Below the pieces are notes generated by a model, which had not been told where the DNA came from, did not search any database, and saw nothing but the letters and a program-made list of their open reading frames with translations. A stretch of 64,000 nucleotides of DNA from positions 124,001 through 188,000 of the forward strand of contig NZ_ABXW01000047.1 in NCBI RefSeq assembly GCF_000173415.1. Reading direction: 5' to 3'. The stretch is from Providencia alcalifaciens DSM 30120. Its GTDB lineage: Bacteria; Pseudomonadota; Gammaproteobacteria; Enterobacterales; Enterobacteriaceae. Positions 17,123 through 27,929 of the stretch are shown piece by piece (position 1 is the stretch's first letter; each line of letters starts with the position of its first letter). The position numbers were made by a program, and so were the translations under genes.

Positions 17123-18016
17123 ATGAGCAAAGAGAGAGCATTAACACTTGAGTCGTTAAGGGTGATGGATGCAATCGATCGGCGTGGCAGTTTCGCAGCA
17201 GCGGCAGAGGAATTAGGTCGTGTGCCTTCAGCATTAAGCTATACCATGCAGAAGTTAGAAGAGGAACTGGATGTCATTTTGTTTGACCGTTCAGGACATC
17301 GAACAAAGTTTACCAATGTCGGGCGCATGCTATTAGAGCGTGGTCGAGTGTTACTTGAAGCCGCAGATAAACTGACATCCGATGCAGAGGCATTAGCGAA
17401 AGGTTGGGAAACGCATCTGACCATTGTGTGTGAAGCGCTGGTTCCGGCTGAATCGCTATTTCCATTGGTCGATAAACTGGCTGAAAAATCCGACACTCAG
17501 CTCTCTTTAATCACGGAGGTATTAGCCGGGGCATGGGAGCGGCTCGAATCTGGGCGTGCGGATATTGTGATTGCCCCCGATATGCATTTCCGCTCATCCT
17601 CGGAAATTAACTCCAAAGTGTTATATACCCTGAATCATATTTATGTCGCGAGCCCTTCGCATCCGATTCATAAAGAGCCAGAGCCATTGTCTGAAACCAC
17701 TCGAGTGAAATACCGTGGAATAGCGGTGGCAGATACGGCGCGCGAACGTCCGGTGATCACAGTGCAATTGCTAGATAAACAACAACGGTTGACGGTATCG
17801 AGCATTGAAGACAAACGTAAAGCGCTGATTGCAGGACTAGGGGTGGCAACAATGCCATATCCGCTGGTGGAGCAAGATATTAAGGAAGGGCGCCTGAAAG
17901 TTGTAGCGGCAGAATTTAGTCATGAGTCGAATATGATTATGGCGTGGCGACGCGATAGCATGGGGGAGGCTAAGTCGTGGTGCCTCCGAGAAATTCCCAA
18001 ATTATTTAGATCTTGA
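17123..18016 (+). CDS. yhaJ: LysR-family transcriptional regulator YhaJ
   Basis: 297 residues. Winged-helix DNA-binding domain (1-60, RRGSFAAAAEELGRVPSALS) and LysR effector domain. It is near-identical in pattern to E. coli YhaJ (DRSGHRTKFTNVGRMLLERGR, MAWRRDSMGEAKSWCLREIP). E. coli YhaJ regulates aromatic-compound response and virulence genes. AAAGAGAT precedes the start. The end differs from E. coli: after IPKLF only Arg-Ser and a TGA formed at the junction with an ERIC repeat follow. Confidence 0.93.
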   Translation: MSKERALTLESLRVMDAIDRRGSFAAAAEELGRVPSALSYTMQKLEEELDVILFDRSGHRTKFTNVGRMLLERGRVLLEAADKLTSDAEALAKGWETHLTIVCEALVPAESLFPLVDKLAEKSDTQLSLITEVLAGAWERLESGRADIVIAPDMHFRSSSEINSKVLYTLNHIYVASPSHPIHKEPEPLSETTRVKYRGIAVADTARERPVITVQLLDKQQRLTVSSIEDKRKALIAGLGVATMPYPLVEQDIKEGRLKVVAAEFSHESNMIMAWRRDSMGEAKSWCLREIPKLFRS

Positions 18017-18140
18017 TCTCGTCATACTTCAAGCTGTAGCTGTGTTGGCTTCATAAAGTTACCCTAGTCACATACTTATGTATGCTCCTAGGGATAACTT
18101 CACTTGCCGCCTTGCTACAACTCGAATTATTTAGAGATCA
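18014..18140. repeat. ERIC element 3, overlapping the yhaJ stop codon
   Basis: A 127-base element, the canonical ERIC length, with inverted ends TGATCTC (18014-18020) and GAGATCA (18134-18140). Its core is CACATACTTATGTATGCTCC. The first three bases are the yhaJ TGA. Confidence 0.93.
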
Positions 18141-18216
18141 CTCGTGACCTATTTTTGAATTCTTTTTTTTAGCGAAAAGCGAAAAAGAGAATAAATAAGA
18201 AAGTAGAGATAAAAGC

Positions 18217-18244
18217 AAAAAAAAGCACCTCGGACAAGAGGTGC
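18217..18244 (-). terminator. Terminator of the yqj gene cluster
   Basis: Stem GCACCTC (18225-18231) / GAGGTGC (18238-18244) with a loop of six. On the minus strand it is followed by a run of T residues (plus-strand A run 18217-18224), downstream of yqjF. Confidence 0.8.
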
Positions 18245-18354
18245 AAAGGCATTTAACTTATGGATAAGGATGTTGGACTTGAGGGTACTTCTGACATAAA
18301 GATACTGCTGACTCCCTGCCTATAGGTAGGTATAGGCGAGGAAGTTGGGTCTAA

Positions 18355-18750
18355 TTACCATTTTTTATTTAATAAATGGTCGATACTGAATTTACCTGGA
18401 CCAGTAACAGCCAACAGAATGTAGCCACCTGCAATGGTCATATTTTTCATGAACATTAAGCTGTTTGGCTCAACGCTGAAATTCGTATGGAACAGCATCG
18501 CAGTTAAGAATGTGAATACTGCTGTAAAAATAGCGGTTGTACGTGTTAACAGACCAAATAACACCGCTAAGCCACCACCTAACTCAAGTAAAATAGTCAA
18601 TGGCAGTAAAAAGCCTGGGACGCCCATGGCTTGCATATATTGTTGAGTGCCTTCATAAGCACCACCTAATTTACCGTAACCTGCGACGATAAACAGAACT
18701 GGCATCATAATACGTGCTAATAAAATAGCTCCACTTTCTAAATTTTTCAT
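18355..18750 (-). CDS. yqjF: DoxX family inner-membrane protein YqjF
   Basis: 131 residues, four membrane helices (for example LLARIMMPVLFIVAGYGKL, TILLELGGGLAVLFGLLTR), ending HLLNKKW like the E. coli protein (130 aa). I chose ATG 18750 with GGAGA upstream; the frame to 18912 adds non-homologous residues. DoxX-family proteins are quinone-pathway or redox-associated membrane proteins, and YqjF has no settled role. Confidence 0.92.
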   Translation of the reverse strand: MKNLESGAILLARIMMPVLFIVAGYGKLGGAYEGTQQYMQAMGVPGFLLPLTILLELGGGLAVLFGLLTRTTAIFTAVFTFLTAMLFHTNFSVEPNSLMFMKNMTIAGGYILLAVTGPGKFSIDHLLNKKW

Positions 18751-19013
18751 TGAGTCTCTCCAGATAAAACGGTCATTAAATATAAATAAAGTGCGATGTC
18801 TATCGCGTTGTAAGCTAAGTTTCAGCACGAAAAGGCTAGAAATCTTGGATGTGCGTATCTTATTACTTAGCTCATTCAATAAAAAGCTAAGCTTATTAAC
18901 AAAGATAGACAAAAAAATTGAATGTGTGTAATTGGGTGTGAAAAAAAATGAAAAAGGGAGGGCTTATCTATCTAATTGACGGGTAAAGACTATTTTTATC
19001 TTAGTGAGATAGG

Positions 19014-19319
19014 TTACTTTTGATTGGCGCTATTTAGGCTATTTCTCAGCGTGCGGATTAAGCCCCATGCTGCAATCGCTTTCTTACTGAGGGAAATAAA
19101 TCGGTTGGGGTGTTTTAACGTCAATATAGAGATAAGACCCGTCGCGGCAATAACGATTGGGCGAAAGGTCATGATGGTTTGCCATGCTCGGTCATAAGGG
19201 GCAGTCGCTTGTAGCCACTCTTCTTTGCTTGCGGATAGCATAATGCGTTGTTGCTCGATATCAGCAACTAAACGTTGTTTTCTCTCTGCAAGTAATTGGC
19301 GTTTACTTTTGCTCATCAT
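19014..19319 (-). CDS. yqjK: YqjK-like family protein
   Basis: 101 residues: a basic, coiled N-terminal half (KSKRQLLAERKQRLVADIEQ), then two short hydrophobic stretches. Aligned with E. coli YqjK through ASKEEWLQATAPYDRAW and TLKHPNRF. The start is the ATGATG inside the end of yqjE, with AGGA upstream. Function unknown; always with yqjD/yqjE. Confidence 0.85.
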   Translation of the reverse strand: MMSKSKRQLLAERKQRLVADIEQQRIMLSASKEEWLQATAPYDRAWQTIMTFRPIVIAATGLISILTLKHPNRFISLSKKAIAAWGLIRTLRNSLNSANQK

Positions 19320-19710
19320 TATCTGTTCCTGCAAGTGCTTTGGCATCATTACGAAGCTGTTCACGTGTTGCAGTTAATAGTGTGGATTGTTTCGCTTTTT
19401 TTAATGTCCAAATAGCAAAAATAATAGCAAGTAAAATCAAAGTACCGGTGGTGATCGCGAAAGCTTGATAACGATAAATGGGATCAACAGACCAGAAGAT
19501 AAGCCCAATAAGGCACATTAGACCAAATGCAGAAAATAAGAGAGTCAGCCCTGCTAATAATAATAATTGAACAAGGTTGAGTTTCTCTTCTTCTAATTCC
19601 ACCGCAATAAGTTGAATACGGGTTTCTACCATATTCACGGCGATACCCGTAATTCTTTGCAGTGAATCTAGAACCCGCTTAGCGGGTCCTTGACGTGGTG
19701 ATTGTTCCAT
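19303..19710 (-). CDS. yqjE: YqjE family inner-membrane protein (phage-holin-3 superfamily)
   Basis: 135 residues with two strong membrane helices (LLLLAGLTLLFSAFGLMCLI and ITTGTLILLAIIFAIWTL) and a basic/glutamine-rich tail. In E. coli it is co-transcribed with yqjD; the role is unproven. It starts 9 bases after yqjD ends and overlaps yqjK by 17 bases. Confidence 0.9.
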   Translation of the reverse strand: MEQSPRQGPAKRVLDSLQRITGIAVNMVETRIQLIAVELEEEKLNLVQLLLLAGLTLLFSAFGLMCLIGLIFWSVDPIYRYQAFAITTGTLILLAIIFAIWTLKKAKQSTLLTATREQLRNDAKALAGTDNDEQK

Positions 19711-19719
19711 AAGCGGTGA

Positions 19720-20025
19720 TTAGCGTTTCGTGAGCAGCATGCCTAAAACCACACCGACTGCTGCGCCAATGCCTACACTTTTCCATGGATTTTCACGTAC
19801 ATAGCAATCAGCTTGACCTGCAATTTCTTTGGTTTGCTCAGTGATTTTATCACTTGCTTGACCAAGTTTTGCTTTCGAAGAGGAGAGAGCTTCACGGGCT
19901 TTAGCCTTTAAACTTTCAATCTCTTCTTTTGATTTATCTTGAGTACTATTCAGAATGGATTCGAGAGAGTCTGCGAGTGATTTAAGTTCAGCACGTAGAT
20001 CTTCAGAAGAATGATTGGATGACAT
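19720..20025 (-). CDS. yqjD: Ribosome-associated membrane protein YqjD (ElaB/YqjD/DUF883)
   Basis: 101 residues: an acidic/lysine-rich helical body (about 10-70) and a C-terminal glycine-alanine membrane helix (WKSVGIGAAVGVVLGMLLTKR-like end). ATG 20025 has GGAGG upstream, better than the TTG-type start at 20043. E. coli YqjD anchors to the inner membrane and binds ribosomes in stationary phase under RpoS control. Confidence 0.92.
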   Translation of the reverse strand: MSSNHSSEDLRAELKSLADSLESILNSTQDKSKEEIESLKAKAREALSSSKAKLGQASDKITEQTKEIAGQADCYVRENPWKSVGIGAAVGVVLGMLLTKR

Positions 20026-20187
20026 AGTAGAACCTCCTATCAATAGAAAAAGATCGTTTGAATACTACTACAATAGCTTTTTTTAGCTTAAGTGCAATCA
20101 CTAATTAGAATAGATTGAGAATTGATAAAGGCGAGAAGCGGGAATAGTGAGTTACTCCCGCTATTGATTTGATTGAGAAAAAGTTAT

Positions 20188-20847
20188 CTATTTACGCGTA
20201 AATTTTTTCTTAATGACAACACCGATGCTACCGATAAGACCCAAAATGAGTAGACCAACAGGAATTAGCATCAGAACGTTCATAATTTGATGCTCGTATT
20301 GCTGGAAAATAGGGCTTTTACCGAATCCATAGCCGATAGCGGTTAAAATAAATACCCAGAGGAATCCACTCAACCAGTTGAACACTTGAAAACGCCCGTT
20401 TTGCAAGCCTGCAAGACCTGCAATGGTGGGTAATAGGGTTCGAACAAATGCAAGAAATCGACCAATCAGTAAGGCGGCTAAGCCATGGCGATGGAATAAC
20501 CCATGAGCCCGTTGGTGATAGTGTTCGGGAAGGTGTGATAACCAACCTTTGACAATTGCAGTGTTACCCAGCCAACGCCCTTGAATATAACCCACCCAGC
20601 AACCAATACTGGCTCCAGCGGTTAAAATGACTAACGTTAACGGATAGCTAAGCGCATCTTTTGCGATGAGGACACCAACAAGGATCAGTAAGCTATCACC
20701 AGGTAAGAATGCAGCAGGAAGCACGCCGTTCTCCAATAAAAGGATCATGAACAGCATGAAATAAATGGACCATATCAACGATGGGTTGGATAAGGTTTCG
20801 TAATCTTGATGCCAAAGGGCGAAAAAAAGTTCTCTAACTAATTCCAT
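20188..20847 (-). CDS. yqjA: DedA family membrane protein YqjA
   Basis: 219 residues. DedA/VTT domain with several helices and signature ENGVLPAAFLPGDSLLILVG and LIGRFLAFVRTLLPTIAGL, near-identical to E. coli YqjA (220). DedA proteins support undecaprenyl-phosphate/phospholipid flipping and proton-motive-force homeostasis. In E. coli yqjA is followed by mzrA and yqjC; here the next minus-strand gene is yqjD after 163 bases, so both seem absent. Confidence 0.94.
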   Translation of the reverse strand: MELVRELFFALWHQDYETLSNPSLIWSIYFMLFMILLLENGVLPAAFLPGDSLLILVGVLIAKDALSYPLTLVILTAGASIGCWVGYIQGRWLGNTAIVKGWLSHLPEHYHQRAHGLFHRHGLAALLIGRFLAFVRTLLPTIAGLAGLQNGRFQVFNWLSGFLWVFILTAIGYGFGKSPIFQQYEHQIMNVLMLIPVGLLILGLIGSIGVVIKKKFTRK

Positions 20848-21219
20848 TAATGTTTCCTAAACGGCAATAACAGCAACAAACATGTTGTTGGGCAGAAATG
20901 GATTAAGTAAATGCCGGAAGGAAAACGCTGTTTCTTCGGGCTGTTAGTGTAAAACCCGTCCACTTTAACAAAACAGAAAATAACTAAACAGTAAATTTTG
21001 AGCTTATTTTTAGGATTTATTTAAATTACGGCTGATTTTTACATTTACGCATCTCTGTGATGCGCTGTTTCGCTTCATTAAAAGCGTGAATGGCACTGGA
21101 TGTGGCGCTCAAACCTCATTATTTGGCAGTAAATTTACGTTTAGTGAATAAAAAATCTCACGAACATATTGATAGCTAATCATTGCTTTTTAAGACTAAT
21201 TACCTTATTGTAGGCGCAT

Positions 21220-21357
21220 AGCAAAGGGGAGTAACTTCTTCTGTCGGATTATCGTCATTACGGTGCACACATTGCACCCGGTAACCGAGCACCACAATTT
21301 CCTTATCTTAGGTTATCTGTGTTGTAAGTGAGACCTTGCCAGAAGGCGAGGTTTGCT
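21220..21357 (+). promoter_or_regulatory. Manganese-sensing yybP-ykoY riboswitch in the alx leader
   Basis: Aptamer with closing helix AGCAAA (21220-21225) / TTTGCT (21352-21357), the conserved GGGGAGTA at 21226-21233, and the second metal-site arm GACCTTGCCAGAAGGCGAGG at 21332-21351. It matches the E. coli alx leader (PRE element), which responds to Mn2+ and alkaline pH. It is followed by an intrinsic terminator just before alx. The rest of 20848-21455 is AT-rich promoter DNA for yqjA and alx. Confidence 0.9.
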
Positions 21358-21404
21358 CATTGTTTACAACCGTGTAGTGATAACATAAGGTGAAAACAGT
21401 TTAA

Positions 21405-21440
21405 GCGGCTGATGTCTTCTGGATATCAGCCGTTTTTTGT
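21405..21440 (+). terminator. Expression-platform terminator of the Mn riboswitch
   Basis: Stem CGGCTGAT (21406-21413) / ATCAGCCG (21425-21432) followed by TTTTTTGTTTTT, ending 16 bases before the alx start. Its folding, or that of an alternative anti-terminator, would set read-through into alx. Confidence 0.85.
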
Positions 21441-21455
21441 TTTTAAGGAATCTAA

Positions 21456-22427
21456 ATGAACTCTGTCGGTAATCCAGTTTTATGGGGCAGCTTTGCTGTC
21501 ATGATACTCGTGATGTTACTCATCGATATGTTTTGGCAAGGAAAACATAAAGGTCAGGCGATGTCGATGAAACAAGCTGCGGGCTGGAGCATCTTGTGGG
21601 TTACGCTATCACTGATTTTTGCGGGCGGTCTCTGGTGGTACTTTAATGATACCGTTGGACCTGAAGTCGCTAACACGCAAACTATGGCATTCCTCACGGG
21701 TTATCTCTTAGAAAAAGCGCTTGCTGTTGATAACGTGTTTGTCTGGTTAATGCTATTTGGTTACTTTGCTATTCCAGCAAACTTACAGCGTCGTGTGCTA
21801 GTTTATGGTGTGCTTGGGGCTATCGTTTTACGTACCATTATGATTTTTGCGGGTAGCTGGTTAGTCACTCAATTTAGTTGGATCCTGTATGTTTTCGGCG
21901 CATTCTTGCTGTTTACGGGAATCAAAATGGCGTTCGCTAAAGAAGATGATTCACCCATAAATGAAAAACCGTTAGTAAAATGGGTACGTTCACATTTACG
22001 TATGACTGATGAGCTGCATGGTGAAAAGTTCTTTATTAAAAAGAATGGATTACTATTTGCTACACCATTAATTTTGGTTCTGATCTTAGTGGAAATCAGC
22101 GATGTTATCTTTGCGGTAGACAGTATTCCCGCTATCTTTGCTGTGACCACTGACCCGTTTATCGTATTAACCTCTAACCTGTTTGCGATTCTAGGGTTAC
22201 GCGCCATGTACTTCTTATTAGCTGGCGTTGCTGAGAAGTTCTCAATGCTGAAGTATGGTTTGGCTGTGATTTTAAGCTTTATCGGTGTGAAAATGCTGTT
22301 GATGGATGTTTTCCATATCCCAACTGCGGTTTCGTTAGGTACCGTTGCTGCGATTTTAGTTCTGACTTTAGTGATTAATACTATTGTGAATAAGCGCAAT
22401 GAAGCGAAAAAACTAATTAACGAATAA
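21456..22427 (+). CDS. alx: TerC family membrane protein Alx (manganese exporter)
   Basis: 323 residues with about nine membrane helices and the TerC metal motifs [12 protein letters not shown] and [20 protein letters not shown], whose acidic residues lie in the membrane. E. coli Alx (321 aa) exports Mn2+ and responds to alkaline pH. AAGGAATCTAA precedes ATG. Control by the upstream riboswitch is visible in the sequence. Confidence 0.95.
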   Translation: MNSVGNPVLWGSFAVMILVMLLIDMFWQGKHKGQAMSMKQAAGWSILWVTLSLIFAGGLWWYFNDTVGPEVANTQTMAFLTGYLLEKALAVDNVFVWLMLFGYFAIPANLQRRVLVYGVLGAIVLRTIMIFAGSWLVTQFSWILYVFGAFLLFTGIKMAFAKEDDSPINEKPLVKWVRSHLRMTDELHGEKFFIKKNGLLFATPLILVLILVEISDVIFAVDSIPAIFAVTTDPFIVLTSNLFAILGLRAMYFLLAGVAEKFSMLKYGLAVILSFIGVKMLLMDVFHIPTAVSLGTVAAILVLTLVINTIVNKRNEAKKLINE

Positions 22428-22445
22428 TCTTTTTCTTAAATTGAA

Positions 22446-22485
22446 AAGCTCCCATAAGTTAGCCATGACTTTGGGAGCTTTTTTA
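22446..22485 (+). terminator. Terminator of alx
   Basis: Stem AAGCTCCCA (22446-22454) / TGGGAGCTT (22472-22480) followed by TTTTTA. Confidence 0.85.
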
Positions 22486-22529
22486 TATCTAATGATTTAT
22501 TGATTGTTCAACGAATAAAAGGATGCTCT

Positions 22530-23399
22530 GTGCAGCAAATCATGCGGGTTTTGCGGAAACTCTATAAATATGAAAATAGCCAATATGACGGAGAACGAGC
22601 CGTTTCTATTTATTCGGTAGATTGTTTATCTGATAAAGAGCGTAATGTATTAGAGGATTTTCAGTGGCAAGCTAATACAATTGAAGAGTTTGCAGACCAT
22701 CAAGATATGGTTAATAAGCTGCACAGCCTAAAGCAAGTAAGTGTACTGACTCGCCAACGTTGCTTGGATGCTTTTGTCGCGGGTGTGGGCGGAAGTTATT
22801 TGCGAGGACGTTCAGTTTTAGGTGCTTACCATAAACTGAACGCTTTACCGGATCACGTATATGTAGAAAAACCGCAATATGCGTGTTGCTGGATCTGTAG
22901 TGGCTATAACAAACGTATTTATATTAATGATAGCTACTTCCAATACTGTTTATATTACGGAAATTCCTATACAGGAAATCCGAGCTATGCGTATTTAAAT
23001 CTCCGACATTTAATGAAGATAGAGGCGATTAAACCCACCGATGACGATAAGAAAGTCTTTAACCAGCTGTTAGATTTATTACGTAATGCACCTGAAGATG
23101 AGACTCCTGGGAAATTTGAAAAGCGTTTATCTCAGGCAAAAATAGTTAAAGGCGATAAATATACATTGCGAGGCATATTACATTCACTCGCATTGATTGG
23201 CGTTATTCCTAATACTTTTATTTCACTGTCTCTCGATAGTTGGCATGACTTCGGTGATATTACTGGCGCAGAAAATCAGCTTAATAATACAAAAGGGCGT
23301 TCTGATATGGAGATGCCTTGGGCGGGATGGAAAGGCAGTTTGAAAATAGATGAAGAAAAAGCAGTACATTATTTTGGTGACTATTTGACCAAAGGTTAA
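22530..23399 (+). CDS. Uncharacterised protein, no family recognised
   Basis: 289 residues from GTG 22530 (AAAGGA six bases upstream); ATG 22542 is the alternative, and a TTG at 22500 lacks a ribosome site. No signal peptide or membrane helix. The N-terminal half is Lys/Glu/Asp-rich and helical. A central motif ACCWICSGY (near residue 120) gives two or three cysteines that could bind metal, followed by a Tyr-rich stretch. The C-terminus has MPWAGWKGSLKIDEEKAVHYF. It lies alone between two terminators, so it is monocistronic. Base composition is like its neighbours. I cannot assign a function. Confidence 0.75.
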   Translation: MQQIMRVLRKLYKYENSQYDGERAVSIYSVDCLSDKERNVLEDFQWQANTIEEFADHQDMVNKLHSLKQVSVLTRQRCLDAFVAGVGGSYLRGRSVLGAYHKLNALPDHVYVEKPQYACCWICSGYNKRIYINDSYFQYCLYYGNSYTGNPSYAYLNLRHLMKIEAIKPTDDDKKVFNQLLDLLRNAPEDETPGKFEKRLSQAKIVKGDKYTLRGILHSLALIGVIPNTFISLSLDSWHDFGDITGAENQLNNTKGRSDMEMPWAGWKGSLKIDEEKAVHYFGDYLTKG

Positions 23400-23431
23400 A
23401 TCTTATTAGCAAGATTTTATGAAATTTAGAA

Positions 23432-23468
23432 AAACACCTTAGAGAGCCTCTAAGGTGTTTTTTTATTT
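23432..23468 (+). terminator. Terminator after the orphan gene
   Basis: Perfect 10-bp stem AAACACCTTA / TAAGGTGTTT (23432-23441, 23451-23460) followed by TTTTATTTT. Confidence 0.85.
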
Positions 23469-23681
23469 TAACTGACTGAAAAGACTAAATCATTTTTAAT
23501 GCTCTGTGTTTACTATAAGAAACAAAATTCTATTGTGATCACAGATATGTAAAATTAATGTTAATCATGCTCAATCATTGTGTATATTTTGAATAATAGC
23601 CTTTTCAGGAGATTAATATTCCTTATACTGGCTCGGCAAACACATTTAATTCCTAAAAAAGATAAATCATAAAGGTCTATT

Positions 23682-24938
23682 ATGGATACAAATAAAACAG
23701 GGTTATGGCGAGTAATTAGTCAAGGTAGTTTGGTCAAACAAATCCTAGTGGGCTTGATTGCGGGTATCTTATTGGCATGGTTATGGCCATCCGCAGCAAA
23801 AAATGTTGGCTTATTGGGTGACTTGTTCGTGAGCGCATTAAAAGCGGTTGCACCGGTGTTGGTTTGGGTGTTAGTCATGGCATCGATAGCTAACCATCGC
23901 CAAGGGCAAAAAACCAGTATTCGTCCCATTCTCGTGCTGTATATTTTAGGAACTTTTTTCGCGGCGGTTGTTGCGGTAATCGGTTCGTTTATGTTCCCAT
24001 CAAACTTGATTTTAGCTATGGGGGACACTCAACTGACTCCTCCGGGGAACATTGCTGAAGTTTTAAAGGGGTTATTAATTAATATCTTTGCTAACCCTGT
24101 TGATGCGTTAATCAAAGGTAACTATATCGGCATCTTAGCATGGGCGATTGGTTTAGGTATTGCACTGCGTCATGCGAATGAATCGACCAAAACGATGATC
24201 CACGACTTCTCTTTAAGCGTGACTCAACTGGTTCGTGTGGTTATTCGTTTAGCGCCATTAGGTATTTTCGGCTTAGTGTCTTCAACTATCGCCACCACAG
24301 GTTTTGAAACGTTAAAAGGCTATTTCCACGTACTCGCAGTATTACTGGGCTGTATGATTATCGTGGCATTAGTGGTTAACCCATTGATTGTTTATTGGAA
24401 AATCAGACGTAACCCATATCCATTGGTCTTTGCTTGTTTACGTGAAAGTGGCGTGACGGCGTTCTTTACCCGTAGTTCCGCAGCGAACATCCCTGTGAAT
24501 ATGGGCATGTGCCGCCGAATGAATTTGCATGAAGATACGTATTCTGTCTCTATCCCATTAGGGGCAACAATTAACATGGGTGGCGCAGCGGTTACTATTA
24601 CGGTGTTGACGCTGGCCGCTGTACATACACTGGGCATTCCTGTTGATATTCCTACTGCGCTGTTATTAAGTGTGGTGGCTGCGGTGTGTGCGTGTGGAGC
24701 ATCAGGTGTTGCGGGTGGGTCATTACTGCTGATCCCGCTGGCGTGTAATATGTTTGGTATTTCTAATGAAGTGGCGATGCTAGTGGTTGCCGTGGGTGTG
24801 ATGATTGGTGTTCTGCAAGATTCCGCAGAAACAGCATTGAATTCCTCAACTGACGTGTTATTCACTGCGGCAGTGTGTTTATCGGAAGATGATAGACTGG
24901 CGCAGGACGACGCTGAGTTATCCCAAACTCAAGATTAA
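23682..24938 (+). CDS. sstT: Serine/threonine:Na+ symporter SstT
   Basis: 418 residues of the dicarboxylate/amino acid:cation symporter (DAACS) family, with eight helices and re-entrant loops. Signature stretches include [20 protein letters not shown] and [21 protein letters not shown], and the C-terminal [20 protein letters not shown]. It imports serine and threonine with sodium. It sits next to alx as in E. coli. Confidence 0.95.
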   Translation: MDTNKTGLWRVISQGSLVKQILVGLIAGILLAWLWPSAAKNVGLLGDLFVSALKAVAPVLVWVLVMASIANHRQGQKTSIRPILVLYILGTFFAAVVAVIGSFMFPSNLILAMGDTQLTPPGNIAEVLKGLLINIFANPVDALIKGNYIGILAWAIGLGIALRHANESTKTMIHDFSLSVTQLVRVVIRLAPLGIFGLVSSTIATTGFETLKGYFHVLAVLLGCMIIVALVVNPLIVYWKIRRNPYPLVFACLRESGVTAFFTRSSAANIPVNMGMCRRMNLHEDTYSVSIPLGATINMGGAAVTITVLTLAAVHTLGIPVDIPTALLLSVVAAVCACGASGVAGGSLLLIPLACNMFGISNEVAMLVVAVGVMIGVLQDSAETALNSSTDVLFTAAVCLSEDDRLAQDDAELSQTQD

Positions 24939-24958
24939 GTTTGTTGTCGATTAAAAAG

Positions 24959-24988
24959 AAAACCCGCTGATTTAGCGGGTTTTTTATG
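24959..24988. terminator. Bidirectional terminator between sstT and fadH
   Basis: Stem AACCCGCT (24961-24968) / AGCGGGTT (24974-24981), preceded by A residues and followed by TTTTTAT, between convergent genes. Confidence 0.85.
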
Positions 24989-24999
24989 TGAGAGATAAT

Positions 25000-27042
<2,043 letters not shown>

Positions 27043-27273
27043 TCAATAACAGGTCAGATGAGTTAACTGTAGCCTAATGGGCAATTGAATTAAAAATAAT
27101 GTTAAAAAATTGTGATTTTTATCATATGTTTTACGTGGGAATTAATAAATTCACAGGACTATTTCTTTTGATTTATTTTTCTGTCATAAAAAAGGATTAC
27201 AACAACAGACTGTTATCATCATAATTTGATGGGCTTTGACTTCACACAACCGAGTTATTCAGGAAATACGCCG

Positions 27274-27870
27274 ATGAAAGAGATTTGCCAAGCTGTGACC
27301 TTAGAAGGCAACCATGTGCGATTAGAGTTGCTGACTCATCAGCATGATGCGATTTATGCAGACATTATTGAACGAGATAAGCTGCATCACCTGTGGTATA
27401 CCTCGGTACCTGAGCCGGAAAATGTGGCGAAAGATGTCGATGGTCGTTTAGCGCGTTTCGACCAGAAAGAGATGGTGCCATTTGCCATTATCGATAAGCG
27501 CACAGGCAGGGCGGTTGGAATGACCTCTTATATGCGGATCGACCAAAGCGTACGACGTGTTGAAATTGGGGCAACGTGGTATGGGGCCGAAGCGCAGCGT
27601 ACTCCGATTAACACAGAAGCTAAGTATCTGTTATTAAAACATGCATTTGAAGAATTAGACTGTGTTGCGGTGGAGCTAAGAACGCACTTTTTAAATCATC
27701 AAAGCCGTAAAGCGATTGAGCGTTTAGGCGCAAAACTCGATGGGATTTTACGTAGCCATATGCTGACACGTACTGGCGAATTGCGAGATACCTGCATTTA
27801 CAGCATTTTAAATCATGAATGGCCAGCAGTACGTCGCCATTTAGAGTGGCAGATGACAAAGCCTCGATAA
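27274..27870 (+). CDS. GNAT family N-acetyltransferase (RimJ/RimL-like)
   Basis: 198 residues from ATG 27274, chosen for AGGAAA seven bases upstream and because family members start just before the GNHVRLELL-type strand. An in-frame TTG/ATG at 27226-27229 would add 15-16 residues. GNAT features: beta-4 and pyrophosphate-loop region VEIGATWYGAEAQRTPINTEAKYLLLKHAFEEL (about 103-135), and NHQSRKAIERLGAKLDG typical of RimL-like acetyltransferases. Substrate unknown. Confidence 0.82.
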   Translation: MKEICQAVTLEGNHVRLELLTHQHDAIYADIIERDKLHHLWYTSVPEPENVAKDVDGRLARFDQKEMVPFAIIDKRTGRAVGMTSYMRIDQSVRRVEIGATWYGAEAQRTPINTEAKYLLLKHAFEELDCVAVELRTHFLNHQSRKAIERLGAKLDGILRSHMLTRTGELRDTCIYSILNHEWPAVRRHLEWQMTKPR

Positions 27871-27879
27871 GTCACAAAA

Positions 27880-27900
27880 TAGCCCACATAATGTGGGCTA
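27880..27900. terminator. Hairpin between the GNAT and dehydrogenase genes
   Basis: Perfect 10-bp inverted repeat TAGCCCACAT / ATGTGGGCTA with one unpaired base between, so the real loop must open the stem. It is followed by TATAGTTAAT, a weak T tract. Likely terminator of convergent genes. Confidence 0.55.
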
Positions 27901-27929
27901 TATAGTTAATGTTTAGCTAAATCAGTTGA

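Noticed and set aside
23540-23560. CRP site upstream of sstT (TGTGATCACA)
   Set aside because: The half-sites are adjacent, lacking the 6-base spacing CRP needs.
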